A program made the position numbers and the translations under genes. Shown here piece after piece: positions 1 to 8,077 of a stretch of 18,248 nucleotides of DNA (position 1 is the stretch's first letter; every line of letters begins with the position of its first letter). Under the pieces are notes generated by a model. That model worked only from the letters and a program-made list of their open reading frames with translations, was not told the origin of the DNA and searched no databases. Source of the stretch: Spirochaetota bacterium. GTDB lineage: Bacteria; Spirochaetota; Spirochaetia; Treponematales; Treponemataceae. Where the stretch lies: positions 1 through 18,248 of the forward strand of contig JAEWSQ010000023.1 in the NCBI GenBank assembly GCA_023398165.1, written 5' to 3'.

Positions 1-17
1 ATTATTTTAAGTATATG

Positions 18-23
18 TATAAT
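18..23 (+). promoter_or_regulatory. -10 box of a sigma-70-type promoter for the first gene
   Basis: A perfect TATAAT lies 36 bases upstream of the ATG at 60. Its -35 partner would fall at or before the left edge of the window, so only half of the promoter can be judged. The predicted transcript start near 30 gives a leader of about 30 bases containing the AGGAGA ribosome site at 49-54. Confidence 0.5.
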
Positions 24-59
24 TCAAAGGGAAAACGATAAATTATTCAGGAGAAATGT

Positions 60-1679
60 ATGATCGTCAGCAGCAGTGATGTGTTAATGTTGAATATGAA
101 TATTTCGGGTAGGGAATTTGCAAAAGCAAAACTGATGCAGTATCTTTCAGATCCCGGATATCTTGTATCATTCCTTGCTGACGGGTCATGCGTATTTAAA
201 TCGTGGTGTTTTTCCGGAACACAAGAAGGTGAAAACACCATGTTCATGACAGGTTCTCCTTTTGAGGGGAATACGCTTCTGGAAATACTTACCGGTCCTT
301 CTTACAGGGAAGTACGGTTCGATGTATTTGAAAAAGTACGAAGTGCATTTGAACAGGCTATTGAACAGAGTATTGCCCTTCCCTTGAGCGGACCGGAGGG
401 AACAATAATCGGTTCTGACGGTTCGCTCCTCTTTCTGCCGCAGGAATATATGCAGCGTTCTGTTTCATTCTTAAGCGATGCAGAATCAAGCAGACTGTAC
501 GGCTGTTATTATCATGCAGGATTAAATCATACAGATTCACTGCGCTTTATGCTCAGTGTGTATGCTTACCAGATCCTCACAGACAGACTGCCTTTTGCAA
601 AAAAAAGCAGCGAAGAGAGAATTGAGGATTATATTGACCGCAATTTTATTCCTCCTGAATTATGGAATCCGCAAATCAGCGGAGAAACGGCCCGTATTAT
701 CAACAATAATTTAAGTATATCTTCATGTATTAAAAAAAATAAAAAGAAAAAAGATGCGCTTCATGAGCAGTTTGATGAGATTAAGTCTGTCTTTGTTTCC
801 TCTTTTTCACCTTCTATTAAGCCGGAGGATATTCTGCATCTCCAGGAAAAGGAACAAAGATCTGCCGTTCAAAGGGTAAAATATTCTGCATCGTTATCGC
901 AGAAAATACGATTTAAACGTTTTTTTAGAAAAAAAGATTCAATAATAAAAATTTCATCTGTTATTACAGCAGTAGTACTTATAGCTGTTGTCTCAATTAT
1001 ACGAGATAACCGAGATAAACCTACAACAACCGGTTTAACACCTATCGAAGTCATCGAATCTTTTTATACATCAATTAATATTCTAGATGTGGAGCTAGCA
1101 GCCAGTACGTTCAAAAAATCGGCAGGTAACACGTATAAAGATTTAATCAGCAGTTTCTATGTTATTAACAAGCTGAGAACTGCATATGATTCAAGCTCAC
1201 AGACCCTTCATCCCGCTCAATGGCTGTATAATAACCGGGACTTTGCAGACTGGATGTACGGTATTACACGGCTGAAAATTGACGGCATCGATGCCGATGC
1301 ATTTTCCAAACATGTTTATCAGAAAACACATAAAGCCGCACTTACCGAAACTAAAGGTTCAAAAAACACGTATTTGGCAACCTACTATCTTGTACGCCAT
1401 GAAGGGAAACAGGAAATTTTTATTACACAATGCAGTGAAGAAGTAGAATTGGAATTTGTAAAAAACAGGTGGCTCATCTCAAAAATAACGTCATCAAATA
1501 CTGAAACAAGTGTTAATGCTGATATTTTTAACAATGAATATGCTTCAATTGATACATCGCTCGATGTATATGCTAAATCTGAAATTCTTTCAAAAAACTA
1601 TCCCTGGATTCCGGGAGATAAAGAAATTACTAAAGCATTAGAGGAGTTAAAAGCACGTTATGAGCAATACGCCTTCTGA
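60..1679 (+). CDS. Single-pass membrane protein: kinase C-lobe-like cytoplasmic half and NTF2-like outer half
   Basis: 539-aa protein, not firmly recognised. The ATG at 60 follows AGGAGA with 5-base spacing. There is no signal peptide. One hydrophobic segment at about residues 295-314 follows a very basic stretch (about 283-297), so the first ~290 residues should be cytoplasmic. Residues ~110-180 (a GPEG...SDGS..LFLPQEY stretch, then RFMLSVYAYQILTDRLPF) resemble the C-lobe of a eukaryotic-type protein kinase, but no HRD, DFG or VAIK-like motif is visible, so any kinase relation would be as a pseudokinase. After the membrane segment, TPIEVIESFYTSIN (~327-340) and VELEFVKNRWLISKI (~462-476) look like the first helix and a late strand of an NTF2/SnoaL-like fold. 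The 3' end overlaps the dCMP deaminase gene by 20 bases. Gene call firm; domain calls are inference. Confidence 0.85.
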   Translation: MIVSSSDVLMLNMNISGREFAKAKLMQYLSDPGYLVSFLADGSCVFKSWCFSGTQEGENTMFMTGSPFEGNTLLEILTGPSYREVRFDVFEKVRSAFEQAIEQSIALPLSGPEGTIIGSDGSLLFLPQEYMQRSVSFLSDAESSRLYGCYYHAGLNHTDSLRFMLSVYAYQILTDRLPFAKKSSEERIEDYIDRNFIPPELWNPQISGETARIINNNLSISSCIKKNKKKKDALHEQFDEIKSVFVSSFSPSIKPEDILHLQEKEQRSAVQRVKYSASLSQKIRFKRFFRKKDSIIKISSVITAVVLIAVVSIIRDNRDKPTTTGLTPIEVIESFYTSINILDVELAASTFKKSAGNTYKDLISSFYVINKLRTAYDSSSQTLHPAQWLYNNRDFADWMYGITRLKIDGIDADAFSKHVYQKTHKAALTETKGSKNTYLATYYLVRHEGKQEIFITQCSEEVELEFVKNRWLISKITSSNTETSVNADIFNNEYASIDTSLDVYAKSEILSKNYPWIPGDKEITKALEELKARYEQYAF

Positions 1680-2160
1680 AAAGTACCGCCGCCCTAGCTG
1701 GGATGAATATTTTATGGAGATCTGCCAGACGGTTGCAAAAAGAGCAACCTGCGACAGAGGCAGAAGCGGGTGTGTTATTGCCCGTGGTAATCAGATTCTT
1801 GTGACCGGTTATGTCGGCTCACCTGCAGGGCTGCCGCACTGTGATGAAGCAGGTCACAAAATGAAGAAGATGATTCATGAGGACGACACCATCACCCAGC
1901 ACTGCGTTAGAACAGTACATGCAGAGCAGAATGCTATCTGCCAGGCGGCAAAAAGGGGAATTGCTATAGAAGGTTCTACGCTTTACTGTAAGATGACGCC
2001 GTGCAGAACCTGTGCGATGCTTATAATTAACTGCGGCATAAAAAGAGTTGTCTGTGAAAAACGTTATCATGACAGTTCCGATTCCCTAGAAATGTTTGCC
2101 CAAGCAGGAATTCAAATAGTACATCTTTGTGAAGAAGTTCAGTGCTACGATAAAATGTAA
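1660..2160 (+). CDS. Deoxycytidylate (dCMP) deaminase
   Basis: 166-aa zinc deaminase converting dCMP to dUMP, the precursor for thymidylate synthase; cytosolic. The family signature is complete: H87-A-E89 (zinc ligand and catalytic acid) in RTVHAEQNAI and P114-C115-R-T-C118 supplying the other two ligands. The flanking YVGSPAGLPHCDE stretch (51-63) is typical of dCMP deaminases (ComEB/Dcd type) rather than cytidine or guanine deaminases. Length is normal. The ATG lies inside the 3' end of the upstream membrane-protein gene in another frame, with GAGGAG at 1641-1646 and a rather long 13-base spacing, so translation is probably coupled. The stop is one base from the convergent ComF-family stop, leaving no intergenic terminator. 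Confidence 0.93.
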   Translation: MSNTPSEKYRRPSWDEYFMEICQTVAKRATCDRGRSGCVIARGNQILVTGYVGSPAGLPHCDEAGHKMKKMIHEDDTITQHCVRTVHAEQNAICQAAKRGIAIEGSTLYCKMTPCRTCAMLIINCGIKRVVCEKRYHDSSDSLEMFAQAGIQIVHLCEEVQCYDKM

Positions 2161-2161
2161 T

Positions 2162-2899
2162 TCAGTCTGCAATAAATAAAGTAACAGCATGTACTTTCTT
2201 TACACCGGCATTTTTTAATACCTCCGCACAATTTTCGAGTGTTACTCCGGTCGTCATTATGTCGTCAATGACGACAACTTCCGCCGGAATACAAGCGTTT
2301 TTTTTAAGTTCATAACTTCGTCCAAGCTGATGAAGTCTTTCTTCGCGCGATAATTTTTTCTGCTGTTTTCTCTCAATCCTGTTTAATACGGGTAGTATTT
2401 TGCACCCATACTGCAGTTTGAGCAGTATGCACACATCGTTAATCTGATCCCACCCTTTATTCCTTATTTTTCCCGGTCTGGGCGGTACGGGTATTACGGG
2501 TAATGACGGATAATAACGATTCAACACAGTATGAAACATTTCTGCTGCAATTATTGAAAAACTTCTATTACCGCATATTTTCCACTGAAATAAAAGTTCT
2601 TTTTTCCAGAGCCGGTATGCGTGAACAGGAAACACAGAATCGGTATGTACTAATAGAGGATCTTCTGTGCAGCTTATGCATGTAGTTATTTCACTAATAA
2701 GAATTTTTCCGCATACTCTGCATCTTCGATTAGCAACAGGTATTTGATAGAAATAATCAAGGCATTGTCTGCATAATATATAATCAGAGAGGCAACCGCA
2801 CCGTATACAATTTTGAGGAGAAAGCAACTTTGATAAAAAGCAGTGACCTTTTAAATACAAACGCACCATGAGTGATGCTGTATTTTTAATTTTGTTCAT
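2162..2899 (-). CDS. ComF-family protein (phosphoribosyltransferase-like, DNA uptake family)
   Basis: 245 aa, normal for the ComF/GntX family. Residues 31-46 (CIRC...CRQC) and 60-77 (CRVC...CISC) form the N-terminal four-plus-four cysteine zinc-finger region. Residues 135-156 (PVPP, then RNKGWDQIN) and 176-194 (RKQQKKLSREERLHQL) are family-conserved. The PRPP loop VVVIDDIMTTG is at 208-218. In Bacillus and Haemophilus members support natural transformation; a competence role here is not shown. It is the last gene of the smc operon, 30 bases after the TPR lipoprotein stop. ATG at 2899 is the only reasonable start before an in-frame stop at 2924-2926, but no Shine-Dalgarno is visible and the start lies in a short inverted repeat. 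Confidence 0.9.
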   Translation of the reverse strand: MNKIKNTASLMVRLYLKGHCFLSKLLSPQNCIRCGCLSDYILCRQCLDYFYQIPVANRRCRVCGKILISEITTCISCTEDPLLVHTDSVFPVHAYRLWKKELLFQWKICGNRSFSIIAAEMFHTVLNRYYPSLPVIPVPPRPGKIRNKGWDQINDVCILLKLQYGCKILPVLNRIERKQQKKLSREERLHQLGRSYELKKNACIPAEVVVIDDIMTTGVTLENCAEVLKNAGVKKVHAVTLFIAD

Positions 2900-2916
2900 G
2901 TCTATGTTATAGACAT
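2898..2916 (-). promoter_or_regulatory. Inverted repeat covering the ComF-family start codon
   Basis: On the minus strand ATGTCTAT-AAC-ATAGACAT is a perfect 8-bp inverted repeat with a 3-base loop. Its last two bases are the A and U of the ComF-family start codon. In RNA it would be a short hairpin partly hiding the start of a gene that lacks a visible ribosome site. It could equally be a DNA-level operator. Confidence 0.4.
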
Positions 2917-2929
2917 CATACGGTCATTT

Positions 2930-4456
2930 TTATTGTATGGTGAAATAAAATTTTTCCAAATACGTGATTCTTTCTTTTGCCTGTTTCCAAAAAGCGCTGC
3001 CGGGATACGCTTTAACAAGAGTTTCATACGATTCCAACGCTTTTCTTATGTTCCTCTGAATAGACGGTGTTTCGTATATTTGTCCTTTAATAAACCACGC
3101 TTCATCGAGCTTATCAGTTGAAACTGATAAGAACTCATCAAGAAGACGCAGTGCATTAATGTAATCGTTTTTTTGAACAGCTTCTTTTGCGCTACTCATC
3201 AAAACATCAGGATCTGCACTGCTTAAGATATCTGAAGGTGCTTCATCAGTCAAAAGTATTTCCACATCCGGTTCCGCTGAAACAGAAGACGCCCATTCTG
3301 GATCTTTTTTGGGAATGGTACTTTTTGGGGTTGACTCATCGGTCTGCATGCCCGATACAGGAGCAGTCAGGGCGCTGTTCATTTCATATAAGGGAACCTG
3401 GAATCTTTCCATCTGTGCACTGCTGTCTGTGGATATGGTAAGTTCTAAATAGTCATCAATATATATACCTGATAAGGGATCAGTTTTATAGAAATGCAAA
3501 AGTGCCGTGCCGCTTTTTTTCGAACGCAGGGTAAAGACAGTATTGCCGTTTTCTGTTTTTCTTCCGAAATAGGTCACGTTAGAACTGCCGCCTTCCTCGC
3601 CAATATATACCCAGCCGTTTCCAGGATAAGAAACATCTATGTATTGGTTATTCTTAACCTCAACTGAGCGCGACGGTTTTTTTTCTGTTACTTCAGGGGA
3701 TGTATTTTTTGCACCGGTATTTACTTCAGAGCCGTTGCCGGTTTCAGAAAGTGCAGATTCCTGTTTTACCTGAGCCGATAGCGGAGACATGACAGAAGAT
3801 TCTGCACCAGAAGAAGCAGGTTTTTCTGCAGTTTTCTCATTGCTGATAAGTTCTTTAGAAGATGCAGCAGCATCAGTTGAAGAGGCAGTAACTTCCGGTA
3901 CTTCCTTTACAACGCTGCTGCTTGGGGACGGCTCTGATTCAGGTTTTACCGTTTGAACTGCTTCTTCTATGACGGTCTGTTCATTTGGTATTTCTGTACT
4001 TTGAGGCAGGGCCGATCCATTTTCATCCGGATTCCATATTTTAGCAGCTGAAGATGTTTCGGCCGAAGTGCGCGGCCTGAGAGAAGGCTTTACAGTGCGG
4101 TTCAGATTTTCGTCTTTTTTTGCAGTGAGATCAATTACCAGCGGTTCTTCAACGGGAATAAATTCATCACTTTGATTTTCTTTTGCTTCAACATCCTGAG
4201 AATACAGCGGAACAAATTCCTGTTGAGGATTTACTTCGGCTATAGTAGACTGAGGTTCTGAGGAAATATCATTATGTACTATGTTTTCCGTTCCCTTACC
4301 TGAATCTATTTGTGTTTCCTGAGTATTTTCGGGGTCTTGTATTTGTTCAGTATTCACATTTGCGTTTTCTGAAGGTTCAACAGCCTTATTTGTCTGGCAG
4401 GAAAAAAAGAATACAGATGCCGCTGCACATAAAACAAGCAGTATAAATTTTTTCAC
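2930..4456 (-). CDS. Lipoprotein with long low-complexity linker, beta domain and C-terminal TPR
   Basis: 508 aa. The signal peptide MKKFILLVLCAAASVFFFSC ends in a lipobox with Cys20, so this should be an envelope lipoprotein. Residues ~25-260 are Ser/Glu/Thr/Pro/Ala-rich and look disordered. Residues ~262-343 are beta-rich (NNQYIDVSYPGNGWVYIGE ... TVFTLRSKKSGTALLHFYK), like small beta-sandwich modules of other treponemal lipoproteins. A second linker leads to two TPR-like units at ~415-503 (AVQKNDYINALRLLDEFL; IRKALESYETLVKAYPGS), suggesting protein-protein contacts in the periplasm. The start codon is GTG (4456), overlapping the previous stop as GTGA. Third gene of the smc operon. Precise function not recognised. 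Confidence 0.9.
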   Translation of the reverse strand: MKKFILLVLCAAASVFFFSCQTNKAVEPSENANVNTEQIQDPENTQETQIDSGKGTENIVHNDISSEPQSTIAEVNPQQEFVPLYSQDVEAKENQSDEFIPVEEPLVIDLTAKKDENLNRTVKPSLRPRTSAETSSAAKIWNPDENGSALPQSTEIPNEQTVIEEAVQTVKPESEPSPSSSVVKEVPEVTASSTDAAASSKELISNEKTAEKPASSGAESSVMSPLSAQVKQESALSETGNGSEVNTGAKNTSPEVTEKKPSRSVEVKNNQYIDVSYPGNGWVYIGEEGGSSNVTYFGRKTENGNTVFTLRSKKSGTALLHFYKTDPLSGIYIDDYLELTISTDSSAQMERFQVPLYEMNSALTAPVSGMQTDESTPKSTIPKKDPEWASSVSAEPDVEILLTDEAPSDILSSADPDVLMSSAKEAVQKNDYINALRLLDEFLSVSTDKLDEAWFIKGQIYETPSIQRNIRKALESYETLVKAYPGSAFWKQAKERITYLEKFYFTIQ

Positions 4457-4872
4457 GGGCTTGCCTCCAACAGATTTTGTATCAGCCGGTTATTGTCATT
4501 ATCCAGCTGACTCATCATTGATTCGTCCGGGATTGTAAACCACTTATCCGCTTCCTCTTCTGTCCATTTCAATGTTTTCGGCCTTGATACATAATATTGC
4601 TCAAGAAGTACAGGTTCGGAGGGAAGAACAAACGGCTGTGTAATATCCGCGGTAAGAGGAATACTATTCGCTTCACTTACGTTATCAGGCTTAATAAGAA
4701 AAAATATGACAATAAGGAAAATAAAAAGCAGAAGCACTGAAAAGAATATAATAAAAAGTCTGCTGTTGTTTTCATATGCGTGTCTTATACGCAGTTTATC
4801 TAATAATGCGTCCAGTATCTTTGCTGTAAAATCCTGAACAGCATGTATGATTTTATCAAGAATACCGGACAT
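4453..4872 (-). CDS. Small single-pass membrane protein
   Basis: 139 aa, family not recognised. An amphipathic N-terminus (~1-30) precedes one strong membrane segment at ~39-60 (FIIFFSVLLLFIFLIVIFFLI). The remaining ~78 residues are polar and Pro/Glu/Asp-rich, with a WTEEEADKWF segment near 102-111; they are probably outside the cytoplasm. The ATG at 4872 has AGGAG about 6 bases upstream, overlapping the smc stop codon (gap of 8 bases), so it is co-transcribed with smc. The 3' end overlaps the lipoprotein gene by four bases. The overlap and shared envelope location suggest it works with that lipoprotein. Confidence 0.85.
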   Translation of the reverse strand: MSGILDKIIHAVQDFTAKILDALLDKLRIRHAYENNSRLFIIFFSVLLLFIFLIVIFFLIKPDNVSEANSIPLTADITQPFVLPSEPVLLEQYYVSRPKTLKWTEEEADKWFTIPDESMMSQLDNDNNRLIQNLLEASP

Positions 4873-4880
4873 AAACGCTC

Positions 4881-7800
4881 CTATTGTTCAGCCTGTGCTT
4901 CTTCGCCTTCATCCCCGTGTTCTATTGCTGCAGTACTTTCGAAGGGATTATCAATTACAGAATTACTGTCATTATTCTGCTGAGTATCTTTTCCTGAAAG
5001 AACACTCTGTTCCTTTTGAAGATGCTTATTTCTTTTAGGCGGATGAGGAGGAATAAAAACATCTTTTTCCTCTTCAACTTCCTCTTCTTCAAACGGTTCA
5101 ATATCAGGCAGAGAGGCTGCAGGGCCGCTTTCATTTTCCAGTCTTATAGTAATAACTTTACTGACGCCTGATTCTTCCATCGTAACACCGAGCATCGTTC
5201 CCGCTCCTGTTACTGTTTTTTTATTGTGTGTAATAACAATGTACTGACTGACGTTTGCAAATTCACGAAGAGTATGCACAAAACGGATAACATTCTGTTC
5301 ATCGAGTGCTGCATCAATTTCGTCTAAAAGACAGAAAGGAGAAGGACGCACCATGTACGTTGCAAACAAAAGTGAGATCGCAGTCATTGTTTTTTCACCG
5401 CCTGAAAGAAGGGCAATGTTTTCCAATTTTTTTCCCGGAGGCTGCGCGTAAATTTCCACACCGGACTCTAGAACGTTCTGGGGATCAACAAGACGCAGCT
5501 CCGCCCTTCCTCCGCCGAAAAGACGGCGGAACATATTATGAAAGTTCTTTTTTATTTTATTGTATGTCGCCAAAAAGAGTTCTGTAGATTCGGCCCTGAT
5601 TTCCTCTGTAATACGCTTTAAGTCGTCTCTAGCCTTTACAAGATCTGAAAGCTGTGCGGAAAGGAAATCGTAGCGTTCCTTTGTTTCTGCAAATTCTTCG
5701 GGAGCCATGAGATTGACGCTTCCAAGGTCTTTAAGCTTCTGCCGTGAGACAGCAAGTTTTTCACGAAGTTCTGCAGGGGGAACTGTTATGACAAACATTC
5801 TCTCTTCGAATTCCATAAGATCGCGTGAATGAGTTTCACGGAAGTTATCTTTAATATTGCGTATTTCAGTTTCAAATGTTGCCATGTCGAGGTGCAGTTT
5901 TTCGAGCTGTACCTGATACTTGCCGAGTTCTGCAGTCTTTTTCTGTATTAAATCCTGCTTGCCCGACACGTCTTTATTGCGCGATGAGATGTCGTGTTCA
6001 AGTTCTTCAAGTTTTTTAGTTAGAGATCTTCCCTTGTGTTCGAGAGAGGCAATTTCGCCTTCCATGTCGATAATTTGATCCTGAAGCTCATCAAACCTTT
6101 TCTGCTCATTATACAGTTCATTTTCAAGTTCACGGAGAGCAGCTTCCTGACTTGCAAGCTCGCGCTTGAGAATTCTCATCTGGTCTTCTGCAGACTGAAT
6201 CTGTGTTTTCATCTGAGCCTGCGAAATTCTCAGTTTTTCAAGCGTCGTTCTGTATTCATCAATCTTCACTGCAAGACTTGTATTTTCAGCCTTTAATGAG
6301 GCAATATCAGACCGGATGGAGGCAACTTCATCGCGGTTATTTTGTATATCACTGTCAATGTGCCTCTTCTTGGTAATAATACCTTCGGGCGACAAAAACT
6401 CGTCGAGAAACATAGGAGAGCTTTTCTTATACGATTCAAACGCCTCTTCAAGAAGCAAAAGCATTTTTTCAGCCTCTGTAAAAGCATCGACAGCCTGCTG
6501 GGTAAAGCTCTTTATATCGTTTTGAGAATGGTCATCAATTACAGAGAAGTCTGAAAACAGAGCTTTTTTACCGCTTGAAAGAACTTTCAGCTGTGCAATG
6601 AGCTGTCCGACTTTTTCCTGACAAACTTTCTGCTCTTTAACAGAGTATCCTGCATCTTTTAAACGAGAATCGAGCTCGGTAACGATGTCTTCTGTTATAG
6701 CTTCAAGCTTCTTCTGAAGTTCGCTTCTTTTTTCATCGAGCGCTACTATATTTTTTTCGTAATCCGCACTCCTCCGGTCATTTTCTGTTATCCGGTTTCC
6801 GGCAAGGGCAATATTCTGTTCAAAGGAGAGGATGTTCTGAGCAATATCCGACAGGCGTTTTTGAATATCGTGCAGAGCGGCTTCCTGTTCATCAACTTCG
6901 TCTCTCAGGTTTTCAACCTGTTCGCCTGTTGTTCTTTTTCTTCCTTCCAGAAGACTAATCTTGGTTCTTGCCTCATTCTGCCGCTCAGTAAGGAGTTTAA
7001 CCTGCTCCTGTTTGCCGCGCTGCTCTGCTGCCAGGCCGAAGATTTCCTGATTCATAGCAATAAGAGAAGACTGCATCGCATTAACTTCATCCATGTGCTC
7101 TGCAACCGACGTGTTTATTGCATCGATTTCAGAACGCGCCTCATCTCTTTTTGCTGTGATAGACTCGAGGTCCTCTTCTTTACGGCTTTTATCCTGGGTA
7201 AAACCTTTTAACCGCAGAAGCTGAATATCGAGCTCAAAATTAAATATTTCTTCCTTAAGCGAGCGGAACGTTATGGTTTTATCGGCCTGTATTTTTAATG
7301 AATCATACGATCTCTTAACTTCACCGAGAATTCCTTCAACCTGCCTCATGTTTTCTTCTGTCCGCTCAAGTTTACGTTCGGCTTCGGCCCTTTTTACTTT
7401 AAAGCGGGTAATTCCTGCGGCTTCCTCGAACAGGTACCGTCTCTCTTCGGGTTTGCTTGAAAGAATCTGATCAATCTTACCCTGTTCCATGACGGAATAG
7501 GCAGCCTTACCTACACCGGTGTCCCAAAACAGTTCGCGGACATCCTTTAATTTAACCTGTGTATTATTTATATAGTATTCACTTTCACCCGAGCGGTATA
7601 GCCTGCGTTTGATGGCAATTTCGCTCACATCAAGAGGTAAAAGACCGTTGTCATTGGCTATAGTTAAGCTTACTTCTGCAACATTAAGGGGTTTTCTAGT
7701 TTCTGTACCGTTAAAAATAACATCTTCCATTTTTTCGGCACGCATTGTCTTTGCAGCCTGTTCTCCGAGAACCCATTTAACGGCATCGACTACATTGCTT

Positions 7801-7910
7801 TTACCGCAGCCGTTCGGACCGAGAAGAGCGGTAATACCGTCAGCGAAATTGATGCGTGTGCGGTCGGCAAAAGATTTGAAACCAAAAACTTCTAGACTTT
7901 TTAAAAACAC
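4881..7910 (-). CDS. smc: Chromosome segregation ATPase SMC, short form with acidic tail
   Basis: 1009 aa from the GTG at 7910. That start is preferred because FLKSLEVFGFKSFADR is the usual SMC N-terminus and AGGGG sits 5 bases upstream; an ATG at 7952 is in frame but lies upstream of the predicted transcript start. The Walker A motif is at 31-39 (GPNGCGKSN), ABC signature LSGGEK at 835-840 and Walker B with D-loop at 860-870 (CLLDEIDAALD). Coiled-coil arms occupy ~150-405 and ~520-760. Usual bacterial SMCs are about 1150-1190 aa; here the ~407-521 region between the arms lacks the recognisable glycine-rich hinge pattern. About 80 acidic, polar residues follow the normal end of the head (from ~928). 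Its role in condensing and separating the chromosome with ScpA/ScpB is inferred from the family. First gene of a four-gene operon. Confidence 0.95.
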   Translation of the reverse strand: MFLKSLEVFGFKSFADRTRINFADGITALLGPNGCGKSNVVDAVKWVLGEQAAKTMRAEKMEDVIFNGTETRKPLNVAEVSLTIANDNGLLPLDVSEIAIKRRLYRSGESEYYINNTQVKLKDVRELFWDTGVGKAAYSVMEQGKIDQILSSKPEERRYLFEEAAGITRFKVKRAEAERKLERTEENMRQVEGILGEVKRSYDSLKIQADKTITFRSLKEEIFNFELDIQLLRLKGFTQDKSRKEEDLESITAKRDEARSEIDAINTSVAEHMDEVNAMQSSLIAMNQEIFGLAAEQRGKQEQVKLLTERQNEARTKISLLEGRKRTTGEQVENLRDEVDEQEAALHDIQKRLSDIAQNILSFEQNIALAGNRITENDRRSADYEKNIVALDEKRSELQKKLEAITEDIVTELDSRLKDAGYSVKEQKVCQEKVGQLIAQLKVLSSGKKALFSDFSVIDDHSQNDIKSFTQQAVDAFTEAEKMLLLLEEAFESYKKSSPMFLDEFLSPEGIITKKRHIDSDIQNNRDEVASIRSDIASLKAENTSLAVKIDEYRTTLEKLRISQAQMKTQIQSAEDQMRILKRELASQEAALRELENELYNEQKRFDELQDQIIDMEGEIASLEHKGRSLTKKLEELEHDISSRNKDVSGKQDLIQKKTAELGKYQVQLEKLHLDMATFETEIRNIKDNFRETHSRDLMEFEERMFVITVPPAELREKLAVSRQKLKDLGSVNLMAPEEFAETKERYDFLSAQLSDLVKARDDLKRITEEIRAESTELFLATYNKIKKNFHNMFRRLFGGGRAELRLVDPQNVLESGVEIYAQPPGKKLENIALLSGGEKTMTAISLLFATYMVRPSPFCLLDEIDAALDEQNVIRFVHTLREFANVSQYIVITHNKKTVTGAGTMLGVTMEESGVSKVITIRLENESGPAASLPDIEPFEEEEVEEEKDVFIPPHPPKRNKHLQKEQSVLSGKDTQQNNDSNSVIDNPFESTAAIEHGDEGEEAQAEQ

Positions 7911-7939
7911 AAAAACCCCTGTTAATATATATATAAAAC

Positions 7940-7968
7940 ATTTTACCCGCATTTCAGGGTAAAGTCAA
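7940..7968 (-). promoter_or_regulatory. smc promoter
   Basis: On the minus strand TTGACT (7963-7968), a 17-base spacer and TAAAAT (7940-7945) form a near-consensus sigma-70-type promoter. The transcript should start near 7933, giving a leader of about 23 bases, with an AT-repeat and AGGGG before the GTG at 7910. This also argues against the in-frame ATG at 7952. Confidence 0.65.
7942..7963. promoter_or_regulatory. Inverted repeat filling the spacer of the smc promoter (possible operator)
   Basis: TTTACCC (7942-7948) and GGGTAAA (7957-7963) are perfect 7-bp inverted arms separated by 8 bases. The arms lie almost exactly between the -35 and -10 boxes and touch both. That position fits a repressor site. 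No regulator in the window can be tied to it. Confidence 0.45.
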
Positions 7969-8040
7969 TCAAACAGTAATATTCTTAAAGAGCTTAATTC
8001 TTTTTAATATATAAAATTATAATAAGTTAAGAAAAAGCAC

Positions 8041-8069
8041 TTGAAAAGACTTTGTAAGAATACTATGAT
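8041..8069 (+). promoter_or_regulatory. serS promoter
   Basis: TTGAAA (8041-8046), a 17-base spacer and TATGAT (8064-8069) form a very good sigma-70-type promoter. Only 8 bases separate the -10 box from the serS ATG, so the transcript should start at or 1-3 bases before the start codon. Confidence 0.7.
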
Positions 8070-8077
8070 AGAGCATT

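Noticed and set aside
2178..2197. Hairpin AAAGTA/TACTTT near the convergent stops as a terminator
   Set aside because: The six-pair, AT-rich stem is too weak, it lies within the ComF-family coding region, and the T-run is broken.
1660..2899. dCMP deaminase (ComEB-type) and ComF as a competence cluster
   Set aside because: The two genes converge and belong to different transcripts. dCMP deaminase is a normal nucleotide enzyme, and no ComEA, ComEC, DprA or pilus genes are nearby.
7911..7952. In-frame ATG at 7952 as the smc start
   Set aside because: It adds 14 residues not seen at SMC N-termini, has no ribosome site, and lies upstream of the predicted transcript start near 7933.
6861..7962. 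Several 65-117-residue plus-strand frames opposite smc
   Set aside because: All lie antisense to a well-supported SMC coding sequence and have no start signals. They are long only because of base composition.
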